Part shown: positions 1-6,734 of the stretch, piece after piece | Numbering within the stretch: position 1 is the first letter of the stretch | How the letters are laid out: every line of letters starts with the position of its first letter | Origin: Flavobacteriales bacterium | GTDB lineage: Bacteria; Bacteroidota; Bacteroidia; Flavobacteriales; PHOS-HE28 | Length of the DNA stretch: 10,117 bases | Assembly (NCBI GenBank): GCA_008016945.1 | Contig: SSGN01000077.1 | Coordinates: 1-10,117, forward strand | Direction: 5' to 3' | Program-made: the position numbers and the translations under genes | Notes under the pieces: generated by a model | Seen by the model: only the letters and a program-made list of their open reading frames with translations | What the model was told of the DNA's origin: nothing | The model's database searches: none

Positions 1-495
1 CCCGAGGCGCAGGGCCTGGTTATCACGCTTGAAGCGCGCCGGATGAGCGCCTCGTTGATGGCCACCACGCTGAGCTACACCCTGCGCCTGACCAACCACG
101 GTGCGGTTCCGCTTTCCGCGCTCGCGGTCGAGGGCGACATGATCGCCGCCCACGCCTCGCTCCCGCCCGAACAGCAGATCGCCAGCGATGGCCAGAAGCT
201 GGAACTGCGCCACGCTGCAGTCGAACTCGCGCCCGGAGAGAGCGCCGAATTCACCGGCGATTTCCGCCTCCCGCTGAGCGCGGTGACCCCGATTCGCGCG
301 GGCGACGCCGCCTATTTCGTGCCCCTCGCCCGGTTCCGGGTAGAGGCGGGCATACCCGGCGGCGGATCGCAGGTGCGGGTACAGACCTTCGTGGTAGGCG
401 AAGTGCCCGAAAATCCGGCCGCGGCACTGCGTCCGTTCCGGCTCGACCTTGGCCCGCGCGTCTATTCCAGGATCGGCCAGCGCGCCGTAGCCTGA
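1..495 (+). CDS. Hypothetical protein, C-terminal part (5' end outside window)
   Basis: The frame is open from the first base of the window to the TGA at 493-495, giving 164 residues of a longer protein; the ATG at 43 is probably internal. I do not recognise the family. Alternating polar and hydrophobic stretches such as LSYTLRLTNHG, the phrase LAPGESAEFTGDFRLP and the lack of cysteines look like an Ig-like or DUF11-like beta-sandwich, as found in the outer parts of envelope proteins. No transmembrane segment is visible in this part; any signal peptide or membrane anchor would lie upstream. The gene ends 128 bases before sseA and is probably a separate unit. Reality of the coding frame is fairly sure; function and fold are inference. 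Confidence 0.75.
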   Translation, partial: PEAQGLVITLEARRMSASLMATTLSYTLRLTNHGAVPLSALAVEGDMIAAHASLPPEQQIASDGQKLELRHAAVELAPGESAEFTGDFRLPLSAVTPIRAGDAAYFVPLARFRVEAGIPGGGSQVRVQTFVVGEVPENPAAALRPFRLDLGPRVYSRIGQRAVA

Positions 496-512
496 TCGCC
501 TTTCGCGGCGAT
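495..512 (+). terminator. Possible weak stem-loop after the first gene
   Basis: ATCGCC (495-500) pairs with GGCGAT (507-512) around a six-base loop, starting on the last base of the stop codon. It is followed by a C-rich run, not a T tract, so it is not a classical intrinsic terminator. It may slow transcription or protect the 3' end. In DNA this GC-rich such stems also arise by chance. Confidence 0.3.
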
Positions 513-540
513 TCCCCCCTCGCCGCCGCCTTCCTCCAAG

Positions 541-613
541 GCTAGTCTTTTTCGCAAGTGCAGCGAGAGGGACGCTGCCCGGGCCCATTCCGGCCCACCC
601 CGCGCGAGGAGGA
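541..613 (+). promoter_or_regulatory. Structured leader candidate upstream of sseA
   Basis: The 128-base spacer before sseA holds two adjacent perfect hairpins. GCAGCG (560-565) pairs with CGCTGC (573-578) around a seven-base purine loop, and GGGCC (581-585) pairs with GGCCC (592-596) around six bases. They are followed by a strong Shine-Dalgarno run, GAGGAGGA, at 606-613, which is 10 bases before the ATG at 624. A TAGTCT at 543-548 could be a -10 element, but I see no good -35. The arrangement could be a cis-regulatory leader for a sulfur gene. It matches no riboswitch consensus I can recall, and high GC content makes chance pairing likely. Confidence 0.3.
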
Positions 614-623
614 CGCAACTACA

Positions 624-1469
624 ATGGATAGTCTCGTTTCGACAGAATGGCTTGCCAATGAAATGGGCGCGAGCGACCTCAGGATCGTCGATTGCACCCG
701 CCACCTGCCTGGCACCGGCCGCGATGCCGCCGCCGAATACGAAGCCGGTCACATTCCCGGCGCCGTGTTCATGGACCTGGCCGACCTCGTGGACAGCAAC
801 GCCCCGATCGAAAACACCCTGCCCCCGGCGGAGAAGTTCGCCAGCCGGATGCAGTCTCTCGGCCTCGGCGATGGCAGCCGCATCGTCCTTTACGATGACA
901 GCGCGGTGAAGACCTCCGCGCGCGCCTGGTTCATGCTCAAGATGTTCGGCGCGCACGATGTGGCGATCCTCGATGGCGGTCTCGCCAAGTGGAATGCTGA
1001 AGGCCGCCCGCTGAGCCAAGGCAAGGAAACGCTGCGTCACCGCCACTTCACCGTCTGGCAGGATGACAAGAACGTGCGGAGCAAGGCCCACGTCCTCGCC
1101 AACCTTCATTCGAAGGACGAACAGGTCGTCGACGCGCGCGGCGCGGCGCGCTGGTCCGGCGCGGAGGAAGATCCGCGTCCGAACATTGCCAGCGGCCACA
1201 TCCCCGGCTCGTTCAACGTGCCCTATACCGAACTCTACAACGCCGATGGCACCTTCAAGGACAAGGCCGGCCTGAAGGCCGCGTTCGAAGGCGCTGGCGT
1301 CGACCTGGCGAAGCCGGTCATCACCTCCTGCGGCAGCGGCGTCACCGCCTGCGTGCTGCTGTTCGGCATGCACCTGCTCGGCAAGGAAGACATGGCGCTG
1401 TACGACGGCAGCTGGACCGAATGGGGCGCCGATCCCGACACGCCCAAGGCGGTCAAGCCGGCAGCCTGA
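624..1469 (+). CDS. sseA: 3-mercaptopyruvate sulfurtransferase (tandem rhodanese)
   Basis: This 281-residue cytosolic enzyme is expected to move sulfur from 3-mercaptopyruvate to thiols, thioredoxin or cyanide, yielding pyruvate. Two rhodanese domains are visible at about residues 5-125 and 155-275, each with the family phrase GHIPG. The active loop in the second domain is CGSGVTAC with catalytic Cys236; CGSGVTA is the mercaptopyruvate-type loop, not that of classical thiosulfate rhodanese. The first domain has no cysteine at the matching place and is structural. The length matches E. coli SseA. The ATG at 624 is chosen because it follows GAGGAGGA and starts right at the conserved N terminus; the frame is open from an earlier ATG at 558, but that extension is unlike the family. 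metC follows after three bases, so the two are probably cotranscribed. Confidence 0.93.
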   Translation: MDSLVSTEWLANEMGASDLRIVDCTRHLPGTGRDAAAEYEAGHIPGAVFMDLADLVDSNAPIENTLPPAEKFASRMQSLGLGDGSRIVLYDDSAVKTSARAWFMLKMFGAHDVAILDGGLAKWNAEGRPLSQGKETLRHRHFTVWQDDKNVRSKAHVLANLHSKDEQVVDARGAARWSGAEEDPRPNIASGHIPGSFNVPYTELYNADGTFKDKAGLKAAFEGAGVDLAKPVITSCGSGVTACVLLFGMHLLGKEDMALYDGSWTEWGADPDTPKAVKPAA

Positions 1470-1472
1470 ACC

Positions 1473-2702
1473 ATGGCGGGCGGGGCCGAAGAATCGAAAC
1501 TCGGCCCCGCCACGCGGCTGGTCACGGCCGGACGGCGCGCGGAATGGACCGGCACTCCGGCTGAGCCGGGCGCGGTGGTCAATCCGCCCGTCTGGCGGGC
1601 CAGCACTCATCTCTATCCAGACAGCGCAGCGCTCCACGCGGGCAAGCCGAACAAGGACGGGCACTTTTATTATGGCCGGCGCGGCGCTCCGACCCAGTGG
1701 GCGCTGGCTGACGCGCTGACCGCGCTTGAGCCGGGTGCGGCGGGCACGGTCCTGTACCCTTCGGGCGTTGCCGCGCTGGCGGGCGCGCTGCTTGCGATAT
1801 TGCGCCCCGGCGACGTTTTGCTGATGACCGACAACGCCTACGAGCCGACGCGCACCATGGGGCGCGGACTGCTGCGGGACTTCGGGATCGAGACACGCTG
1901 GTTCGATCCGATGGACCCTGCCGCTTTCGAGGCGGCAATCTGCGAGCGCACCCGCGCGGTGCTGCTGGAAAGCCCCGGCAGCCTGACGCTGGAAGTGCAG
2001 GACGTCCCCGCCCTCTCCGCCATCGCCCACGCGCGCGGCCTTGCCGTAGTGCTCGACAACACCTGGGCCGGACCGCTCGGTTTCCCGGCGCTGGAACGCG
2101 GCGCGGACATCGTGGTGATGAGCCTGACCAAGCACGTCGGCGGCCACAGCGACCTGATGCTGGGCAGCGCTGCGGCGGGAGAGCGGTATTATGCAAAGCT
2201 GCGCCGCACCGCGCAGGCGCTGGGACAGGTAGTCTCGCCCGACGACGCCTCGCTGGCGCTGCGCGGCCTGCGCACCATGGGGATTCGCCTCGCCCAGGAG
2301 ACCTCAAGCGCACTTGAGCTTTCCATGTGGCTGGATTCGTTGGGTGAAGTCGCGCGGGTGCTCTGCCCGATGCTCCCCGGATCGCCCGGCCATGACCTGT
2401 GGGAGCGTGATTTCACCGGCGGTTGCGGGCTGTTCTCGTTCGTTTTCCGCGGCAAGGACGGCAAGGCGCGCGATGCCTTCATCGATGCACTGGGCCTGTT
2501 CGGAATCGGCTATTCGTGGGGCGGCTATGAAAGCCTGATCACGCCGATCGATCCCGCCGACCTGCGCAGCGCCACCGAATGGCCCCTGCCGGACATGGAC
2601 CCGCAGGACCGCTTCGGCGTGCGCCTGTCGATCGGGCTGGAAGCCACGGACGACCTGCGCGCCGATCTGGAGCGCGGTTTCGCCGCCTGGCGCGCCGCGT
2701 AA
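1473..2702 (+). CDS. metC: Cystathionine beta-lyase (Cys/Met metabolism PLP enzyme)
   Basis: A 409-residue PLP enzyme expected to cleave cystathionine to homocysteine, pyruvate and ammonia in methionine synthesis; relatives also desulfurate cysteine to H2S. Visible motifs are YGRRGAPT (Tyr67 and Arg69, which bind the phosphate of the neighbouring subunit's PLP), Asp195 in LDNTWAG facing the pyridine nitrogen, Lys220 in SLTKHVGGHSD as the Schiff-base lysine, SWGGYESL with Trp349, and Arg384 in RLSIGLE for the substrate carboxylate. The tryptophan in SWGGYESL favours the beta-lyase over gamma-synthases. The ATG is three bases after the sseA stop and has no clear Shine-Dalgarno, so translation probably depends on sseA. 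Family assignment is firm; the preferred substrate in vivo is inferred. Confidence 0.92.
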   Translation: MAGGAEESKLGPATRLVTAGRRAEWTGTPAEPGAVVNPPVWRASTHLYPDSAALHAGKPNKDGHFYYGRRGAPTQWALADALTALEPGAAGTVLYPSGVAALAGALLAILRPGDVLLMTDNAYEPTRTMGRGLLRDFGIETRWFDPMDPAAFEAAICERTRAVLLESPGSLTLEVQDVPALSAIAHARGLAVVLDNTWAGPLGFPALERGADIVVMSLTKHVGGHSDLMLGSAAAGERYYAKLRRTAQALGQVVSPDDASLALRGLRTMGIRLAQETSSALELSMWLDSLGEVARVLCPMLPGSPGHDLWERDFTGGCGLFSFVFRGKDGKARDAFIDALGLFGIGYSWGGYESLITPIDPADLRSATEWPLPDMDPQDRFGVRLSIGLEATDDLRADLERGFAAWRAA

Positions 2703-2720
2703 AGCTGACCTTACCCCTCC

Positions 2721-2738
2721 CCAAGTCAAACTGACTGG
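2721..2738 (+). promoter_or_regulatory. Inverted repeat ahead of the cobA-cysH operon
   Basis: In the 68-base gap between metC and cobA, AGTCA (2724-2728) and TGACT (2732-2736) form an inverted repeat with a three-base spacer. The flanking CC (2721-2722) and GG (2737-2738) extend it, with one unpaired A. It could be an operator for a sulfur-status regulator or a short hairpin ending metC transcription. There is no T tract. A five-base repeat of this kind can occur by chance, so this is a weak call. Confidence 0.25.
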
Positions 2739-2770
2739 CTCTCCGCCCGCGCCTTGGCCATGGCGGCAGA

Positions 2771-3556
2771 ATGAGCAAATCCGCCTCTCTTTCCGGACGC
2801 CCGCTGGGCAAGGTCTGGCTGGTCGGCGCCGGTCCCGGCGATCCCGACCTGTTGACGCTGCGCGCCGCGCGGCTGGTCATGCAGGCGCGGATCATCGTCC
2901 ATGACGGGCTTGTCGATCCGGCGATCCTGGCCATGGCCCATCCGGCAGCCAAGCTGATCTCCGTGGCCAAGCGCCGCTCGCGCCACACCATGCCGCAGGA
3001 CGAGATCAACGCCCTGCTGGTGCGCGAGGCGCTGAACGGGCAGGACGTGGTGCGCCTCAAGGGCGGCGACCCCTTCATTTTCGGGCGGGGCGGCGAAGAA
3101 GCCGAAGCCTGCCGCGCGGCTGGCGTGCCGGTAGAGGTCGTTCCGGGCATAAGCGCGGCAATGGGCGCGGCGGCGGCGGCGCAGCTTCCCCTCACCCACC
3201 GTGCCAGCGCCTCGGCGGTGACCTTCGTCACCGGCCAGTGCAAGGGCCTGTCCGAGCAGGACTGGACGGGCCTGGCGGGCAAGGGCCGCACCCTGGTGAT
3301 CTACATGGGCCTCGCCACGGCAGAGGCGATTGCCGACAAGCTGATCGCCGATGGTCTCTCGCCCGAGATGCCCGTGGCGGTGATCGAGAATGCCACCCGC
3401 CCCGAAATGCGCGTGCTGCGCGCGCCGGTGGCGGGGCTTGCCGCGCTGGTCGAGACGCACCGGGTGAAGAGCCCGGCGCTGATCGTGATCGGCGCGGTCG
3501 CGGCCGAGCCGCAATCCGCAGAACTGCGCGCCATCGCGCTGGAGGTGCTGAAGTGA
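2771..3556 (+). CDS. cobA: Uroporphyrinogen-III C-methyltransferase (SUMT)
   Basis: This 261-residue SAM-dependent methyltransferase converts uroporphyrinogen III to precorrin-2, the branch point toward siroheme and cobalamin. The tetrapyrrole methylase fold shows in order: VGAGPGDPDLLT (residues 18-29), VRLKGGDPFIFGRGGEE (about 95-111, SAM and substrate site), VVPGISAAMGAAAA (about 124-137) with PLTHR just after, and GRTLVIYMGLA (about 174-184). It is the single-domain form; the dehydrogenase/ferrochelatase half of E. coli CysG is absent and must be elsewhere. As first gene of an operon containing the siroheme enzyme CysI, its main role is most likely siroheme supply. The start has only a weak GGCGG Shine-Dalgarno. 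Its stop overlaps the next start by four bases (GTGA). Confidence 0.93.
   Translation: MSKSASLSGRPLGKVWLVGAGPGDPDLLTLRAARLVMQARIIVHDGLVDPAILAMAHPAAKLISVAKRRSRHTMPQDEINALLVREALNGQDVVRLKGGDPFIFGRGGEEAEACRAAGVPVEVVPGISAAMGAAAAAQLPLTHRASASAVTFVTGQCKGLSEQDWTGLAGKGRTLVIYMGLATAEAIADKLIADGLSPEMPVAVIENATRPEMRVLRAPVAGLAALVETHRVKSPALIVIGAVAAEPQSAELRAIALEVLK
3541..3545 (+). promoter_or_regulatory. Shine-Dalgarno setting the GTG start of the DUF2849 gene
   Basis: GGAGG lies inside the end of cobA, seven bases before the GTG at 3553. There is no ATG nearby in this frame, and the frame continues upstream only as a shadow inside cobA, so this site decides the start. Confidence 0.7.
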
Positions 3557-3849
3557 AGATCCTGACCGGCAATGATCTGAAGACCGGGGCGGTCACCTGG
3601 TGGGACGGGGTGCAATGGTCGCTCCATGTCGAGGACGCGGTGGACGTGGGCGACCATGCCGACACCATCCTCGCGCGTGAGGAAGCCGCGCGCCGGGTCA
3701 ATTCCGCCTATGCGATCGACGCGGTGAAGGACGAAACCGGGGTGCGACCGGCGCACATCAAGGATCGCATCCGCGCGCTCGGCCCGACCGTGCGCCCCGA
3801 CCTGACGCTGAAGCCGGCCGATCCCGAGGCCGGAAACTGGGTGATCTGA
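3553..3849 (+). CDS. DUF2849 protein, sulfite reductase operon
   Basis: A 98-residue soluble protein with a GTG start at 3553 that overlaps the cobA stop by four bases and is preceded by GGAGG. It begins VKILTGNDLKTGAVTWWDG and ends with EAGNWVI. I recognise it as DUF2849, a small alphaproteobacterial family commonly lying between the SUMT gene and the sulfite reductase gene; its function is not known. It has no cysteine or membrane segment, so it cannot carry an iron-sulfur cluster by itself. Its last base overlaps the cysI ATG (TGATG), so its translation is tied to CysI. A role in CysI assembly, stability or electron delivery is plausible but is inference from position. A start-codon search limited to ATG would miss this gene or badly overextend it. 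Confidence 0.87.
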   Translation: MKILTGNDLKTGAVTWWDGVQWSLHVEDAVDVGDHADTILAREEAARRVNSAYAIDAVKDETGVRPAHIKDRIRALGPTVRPDLTLKPADPEAGNWVI

Positions 3850-5477
3850 TGTACAAGTACGACCAATACGACCAGGCGATGGTCGATACCCGCGTGGAGG
3901 AATTCCGCGACCAGGTGCGCCGCCGTCTCGAAGGCCATCTGCCTGAGGAAGCGTTCCGCCCGCTGCGGCTGATGAACGGCCTCTACCTGCAACTCCACGC
4001 CTACATGCTGCGCGTCGCCGTGCCCTATGGCACGCTGAATTCGGCGCAGATGAAGGTGCTGGGCGACATCGCGGACAAGTACGACCGCGGCTATGGCCAC
4101 TTCACCACCCGCCAGAACATCCAGTATAACTGGATCAAGCTGGAAGAGGCGCCGGATATCCTGGCCGACCTCGCGCGTGTGGAAATGCACGCCTTCCAGA
4201 CCAGCGGCAACTGCATCCGCAACACCACGTCTGACCAGTACGCCGGTGCCGCCGCGGACGAGGTCGTCGATCCGCGTCCCTATGCGGAGCTGATCCGCCA
4301 GTGGTCGACTGTCCACCCGGAATTCAACTTCCTGCCCCGCAAGTTCAAGATGGCGGTGATCGCCAGCGATACGGACCGCGCGGCGATGCGCTTGCACGAC
4401 ATCGGCATCCAGATCGTGAAGAACGAGGCTGGCGAACTGGGCGCGGCGTTCTACGTCGGCGGCGGCATGGGCCGCACCCCGATGATCGCGCCCTGCATCA
4501 ACGCCTTCGTGCCGATCGGCCAGATGATCACCTATTCGGAGGCCTGCCTGCGCGTCTACAACCGCTATGGCCGCCGCGACAACAAGTACAAGGCGCGGAT
4601 CAAGATCCTGATCCACGAACTCGGCAAGGACGAATACACCCGCCAGGTCGAGGCCGAGTTCGCCCACCTGCTGACCCAGAACATCGAACCGCCCGCCGAG
4701 GAGCTGGAGCGGATCAAGGCCTTCTTCGCCGATCCGCCGTTCGAAACCGGCATTACGGATGAACTGGACCGCAGCGACGCCGCCTTCGCGCGCTGGGCCG
4801 ATACCAATTGCCTGGCGCACAAGCAGCCGGGCTACATCGCGGTGACGATCAGCCTCAAGCCGGTCGGCGGCATCCCCGGTGACGCCAGCGCCGACCAGAT
4901 CCGCCTGATGGGCGAACTGGCCAGGCAGTACTCGTTCGACGAACTGCGCGTGACCCACGCCCAGAACATCGTCCTGCCGCACGTTCGGAAGGCTGACCTT
5001 TACGCGCTGTGGCAGATCCTGGACGCCAATGGCCTGGGCACCCCCAACCTCGACCATATCGGTGACATGATCGCCTGCCCGGGGCTGGACTATTGCAGCC
5101 TCGCCAACGCGCGCTCAATCCCGGTCGCGCAGAAGATCAGCGAGCGGCTGGCCCCGCGCGAGGCTGAGATCGGTGAGCTCAAGCTCAAGATCTCGGGCTG
5201 CATCAACGCCTGCGGCCACCACCACGTGGGCCACATCGGCATCCTCGGCGTCGACCGCAAGGGCGTGGAAAACTACCAGCTGCTGCTCGGCGGCTGCGAG
5301 GGCGCGGATACCTCGCTCGGCCAGATCACCGGCCCCGGCTTTGACGAGGACGGGATCGTCGGCGCGGTCGAGAAGGCCACCGAAGTCTACCTTGCCAACA
5401 AGCAGGGCGAAGAACGCTTCCTCGATACCTACCGCCGCATCGGCATGGCCCCGTTCAAGGAGGCGCTCTATGGCTGA
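3849..5477 (+). CDS. cysI: Sulfite reductase hemoprotein, siroheme and 4Fe-4S (nitrite/sulfite reductase family)
   Basis: This 542-residue protein should reduce sulfite to sulfide with six electrons at a coupled siroheme/4Fe-4S centre in the cytoplasm. It has the duplicated family layout: ferredoxin-like half-domains at about 55-120 and 320-390, each followed by a catalytic repeat. FTTRQNIQYNW (from residue 85) is the siroheme-binding phrase of the first half. The cluster cysteines are Cys410 and Cys416 (CX5C, CPGLDYC) and Cys451 and Cys455 (CX3C, SGCINACG), the last bridging to siroheme. No CysJ-like flavoprotein gene is in the operon, so electrons may come from ferredoxin or an unlinked reductase. 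Neighbouring APS reductase and SUMT genes favour sulfite over nitrite as substrate. Its end overlaps the DUF934 gene by eight bases. Confidence 0.92.
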   Translation: MYKYDQYDQAMVDTRVEEFRDQVRRRLEGHLPEEAFRPLRLMNGLYLQLHAYMLRVAVPYGTLNSAQMKVLGDIADKYDRGYGHFTTRQNIQYNWIKLEEAPDILADLARVEMHAFQTSGNCIRNTTSDQYAGAAADEVVDPRPYAELIRQWSTVHPEFNFLPRKFKMAVIASDTDRAAMRLHDIGIQIVKNEAGELGAAFYVGGGMGRTPMIAPCINAFVPIGQMITYSEACLRVYNRYGRRDNKYKARIKILIHELGKDEYTRQVEAEFAHLLTQNIEPPAEELERIKAFFADPPFETGITDELDRSDAAFARWADTNCLAHKQPGYIAVTISLKPVGGIPGDASADQIRLMGELARQYSFDELRVTHAQNIVLPHVRKADLYALWQILDANGLGTPNLDHIGDMIACPGLDYCSLANARSIPVAQKISERLAPREAEIGELKLKISGCINACGHHHVGHIGILGVDRKGVENYQLLLGGCEGADTSLGQITGPGFDEDGIVGAVEKATEVYLANKQGEERFLDTYRRIGMAPFKEALYG

Positions 5478-5913
5478 AGTCCAGTACCGGTTTCGCGATG
5501 ACGAACCCGTGGCCGATCCCGGCGTGACAGTCGATTCGTTCGGCGCACAGTCCAATGCCGCCGCCGTGCGGCTGGAACCCGGCGACGACGCGCGCGCCCT
5601 GCTGCCCCACCTTGAGCGGCTGCGGCTGGTCGAGGTCAATTTCCCGGTGTTCGGCGACGGGCGCGGTTATTCCTCGGCGCGGATCCTGCGCGAGGCGGGC
5701 TATGCGGGTGAGCTGCGCGCCGTGGGTCAGGTGCTGGTCGACCAGATCGCGCTGATGCGCCGCTGCGGGTTCGATTCCTTCGCGCCCGACCAGCCGCTCG
5801 AACCCGCCGATGCCGAAGCCGCCTTCGCGCGCTGGGCCGATGTCTACCAGCCGACCACCGATGGCCGCGCGCCGGTGTGGGCCAAGCGCCACCCCGGAGC
5901 AGTCAATGCCTGA
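5470..5913 (+). CDS. DUF934 protein linked to sulfite reduction
   Basis: A 147-residue soluble protein of the DUF934 family (COG3749), often labelled as probably involved in sulfite reduction from its gene neighbourhood only. The family signature shows as FPVFGDGRGYSSARILRE, then GYAGELRAVGQVLVDQ, then RRCGFDSF. There is a single cysteine and no membrane segment. The ATG at 5470 has a very good Shine-Dalgarno, AAGGAGG at 5457-5463, six bases upstream inside cysI. It overlaps the cysI stop by eight bases and the cysH start by eight bases; both overlaps read ATG-N-CTGA, so translation is probably coupled on both sides. The biochemical role is unknown. Family identity is sure; a helper role for CysI or CysH is inference. 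Confidence 0.9.
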   Translation: MAEVQYRFRDDEPVADPGVTVDSFGAQSNAAAVRLEPGDDARALLPHLERLRLVEVNFPVFGDGRGYSSARILREAGYAGELRAVGQVLVDQIALMRRCGFDSFAPDQPLEPADAEAAFARWADVYQPTTDGRAPVWAKRHPGAVNA

Positions 5914-6691
5914 GGCGGCGCGGCGCATCGACGTGCTCGACACCGCGCCGCGCTTCACCCCGGCCGACGCGGAGGCGCTCAACGCGCGCTTTGCGGGCGT
6001 GGCGACACGCGACATGCTGGCCGAAGTGCTCAGCGAAGGTCTGGCGGGGCGGATTGCATCGGTCTCCAGCTTCGGCGCGGAAAGCGCGGTGCTGCTGCAC
6101 CTGATCGCCAGCGTCGACCCTTCGGTGCCGGTGCTGTTCCTCGACACCGACAAGCATTTTGCCGAAACGCTGGCCTACCGTGACGAACTGGTCGCGCGGC
6201 TGGGGCTGACCCAGCTGATCAACCTCGTTCCCGATGCCGAAGCGATTGCCGCGCGCGACGGCAACGGGCTGCGCTGGTCGTTCGATCCCGATGGCTGCTG
6301 CGAAATCCGCAAGGTCGCGCCGCTGGCCAAGGCGCTGGCCGGGTTCGATGCCAGCTTCACTGGCCGCAAGGGCTTCCAGAGCGCGACCCGCGCGGGCCTC
6401 GCCCGGTTCGAGATCGACACTACCGACACTGCCGGTCGGCTGAAGATCAATCCCCTGGCTGACTGGTCGAGCGACCAGATCGAGGCCTATTTCGCCGCCA
6501 CCGGACTGCCGCCGCACCCACTGGTGGTGCAGGGCTATCCCTCGATCGGCTGCTCGCCCTGCACCACCAAGGTCGCACCGGGCGAAGATCCGCGCTCGGG
6601 TCGCTGGAAGGGCTGGGACAAGACCGAATGCGGCATCCATGTCGAAGGCGCCGCCAGCGAACTGCCGCCGGGCTACGATCCGGCCTTCTGA
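5906..6691 (+). CDS. cysH: Adenylyl-sulfate (APS) reductase, iron-sulfur type
   Basis: A 261-residue cytosolic enzyme expected to reduce adenylyl sulfate to sulfite with thioredoxin as donor. The nucleotide-binding loop is SSFGAESAV at residues 54-62, followed by FLDTDKHF. The paired Cys131-Cys132 (GCCEIRK) and Cys216-Cys219 (GCSPC) form the CC...CX2C motif that binds a 4Fe-4S cluster; this separates APS reductases from enteric PAPS reductases, which lack it. The redox-active cysteine is Cys242 in the C-terminal ECGIH. The ATG at 5906 follows GGAG (5896-5899) at six bases and overlaps the DUF934 stop by eight bases; the frame is open from 5810, but that is a shadow of DUF934. As last gene of the operon it supplies the sulfite used by CysI. 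Confidence 0.92.
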   Translation: MPEAARRIDVLDTAPRFTPADAEALNARFAGVATRDMLAEVLSEGLAGRIASVSSFGAESAVLLHLIASVDPSVPVLFLDTDKHFAETLAYRDELVARLGLTQLINLVPDAEAIAARDGNGLRWSFDPDGCCEIRKVAPLAKALAGFDASFTGRKGFQSATRAGLARFEIDTTDTAGRLKINPLADWSSDQIEAYFAATGLPPHPLVVQGYPSIGCSPCTTKVAPGEDPRSGRWKGWDKTECGIHVEGAASELPPGYDPAF

Positions 6692-6718
6692 CTCTCCCCG
6701 CCCGCCGGGCAGGAAGAG
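6692..6718. terminator. Hairpin between convergent genes
   Basis: Starting right after the cysH stop, bases 6692-6703 pair with 6707-6718 in ten of twelve positions around a three-base loop; the inner four pairs are GCCC with GGGC. It lies between cysH and the convergent lipoprotein gene, so it could end transcription from both sides. No strong T tract follows on either strand. Confidence 0.45.
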
Positions 6719-6734
6719 CGTCAGGCATCAGCGA

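Noticed and set aside
558..623. Longer SseA starting at the ATG at 558
   Set aside because: That ATG lacks a proper ribosome site, the added residues are unlike the family, and the region forms hairpins just before a strong Shine-Dalgarno for the ATG at 624.
496..623. SAM-II or SAH riboswitch before sseA
   Set aside because: I could not match the conserved bases of either class as I remember them; only simple GC-rich stems are present.
462..2147. Long minus-strand open frame of 561 codons
   Set aside because: It is antisense to sseA and metC, whose motifs are unmistakable. Its translation is Arg/Ala/Gly/His-rich with no family motif, which is typical of the reverse frame in high-GC DNA.
3708..5057. 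Long minus-strand open frame of 449 codons
   Set aside because: It is antisense to cysI and the end of the DUF2849 gene. The repetitive Val/His/Arg/Ala composition is a codon-bias shadow.
5810..5905. N-terminal extension of CysH from the ATG at 5810
   Set aside because: This stretch is the end of the DUF934 gene read in another frame; the ATG at 5906 has a well-placed GGAG and begins at the usual family position.
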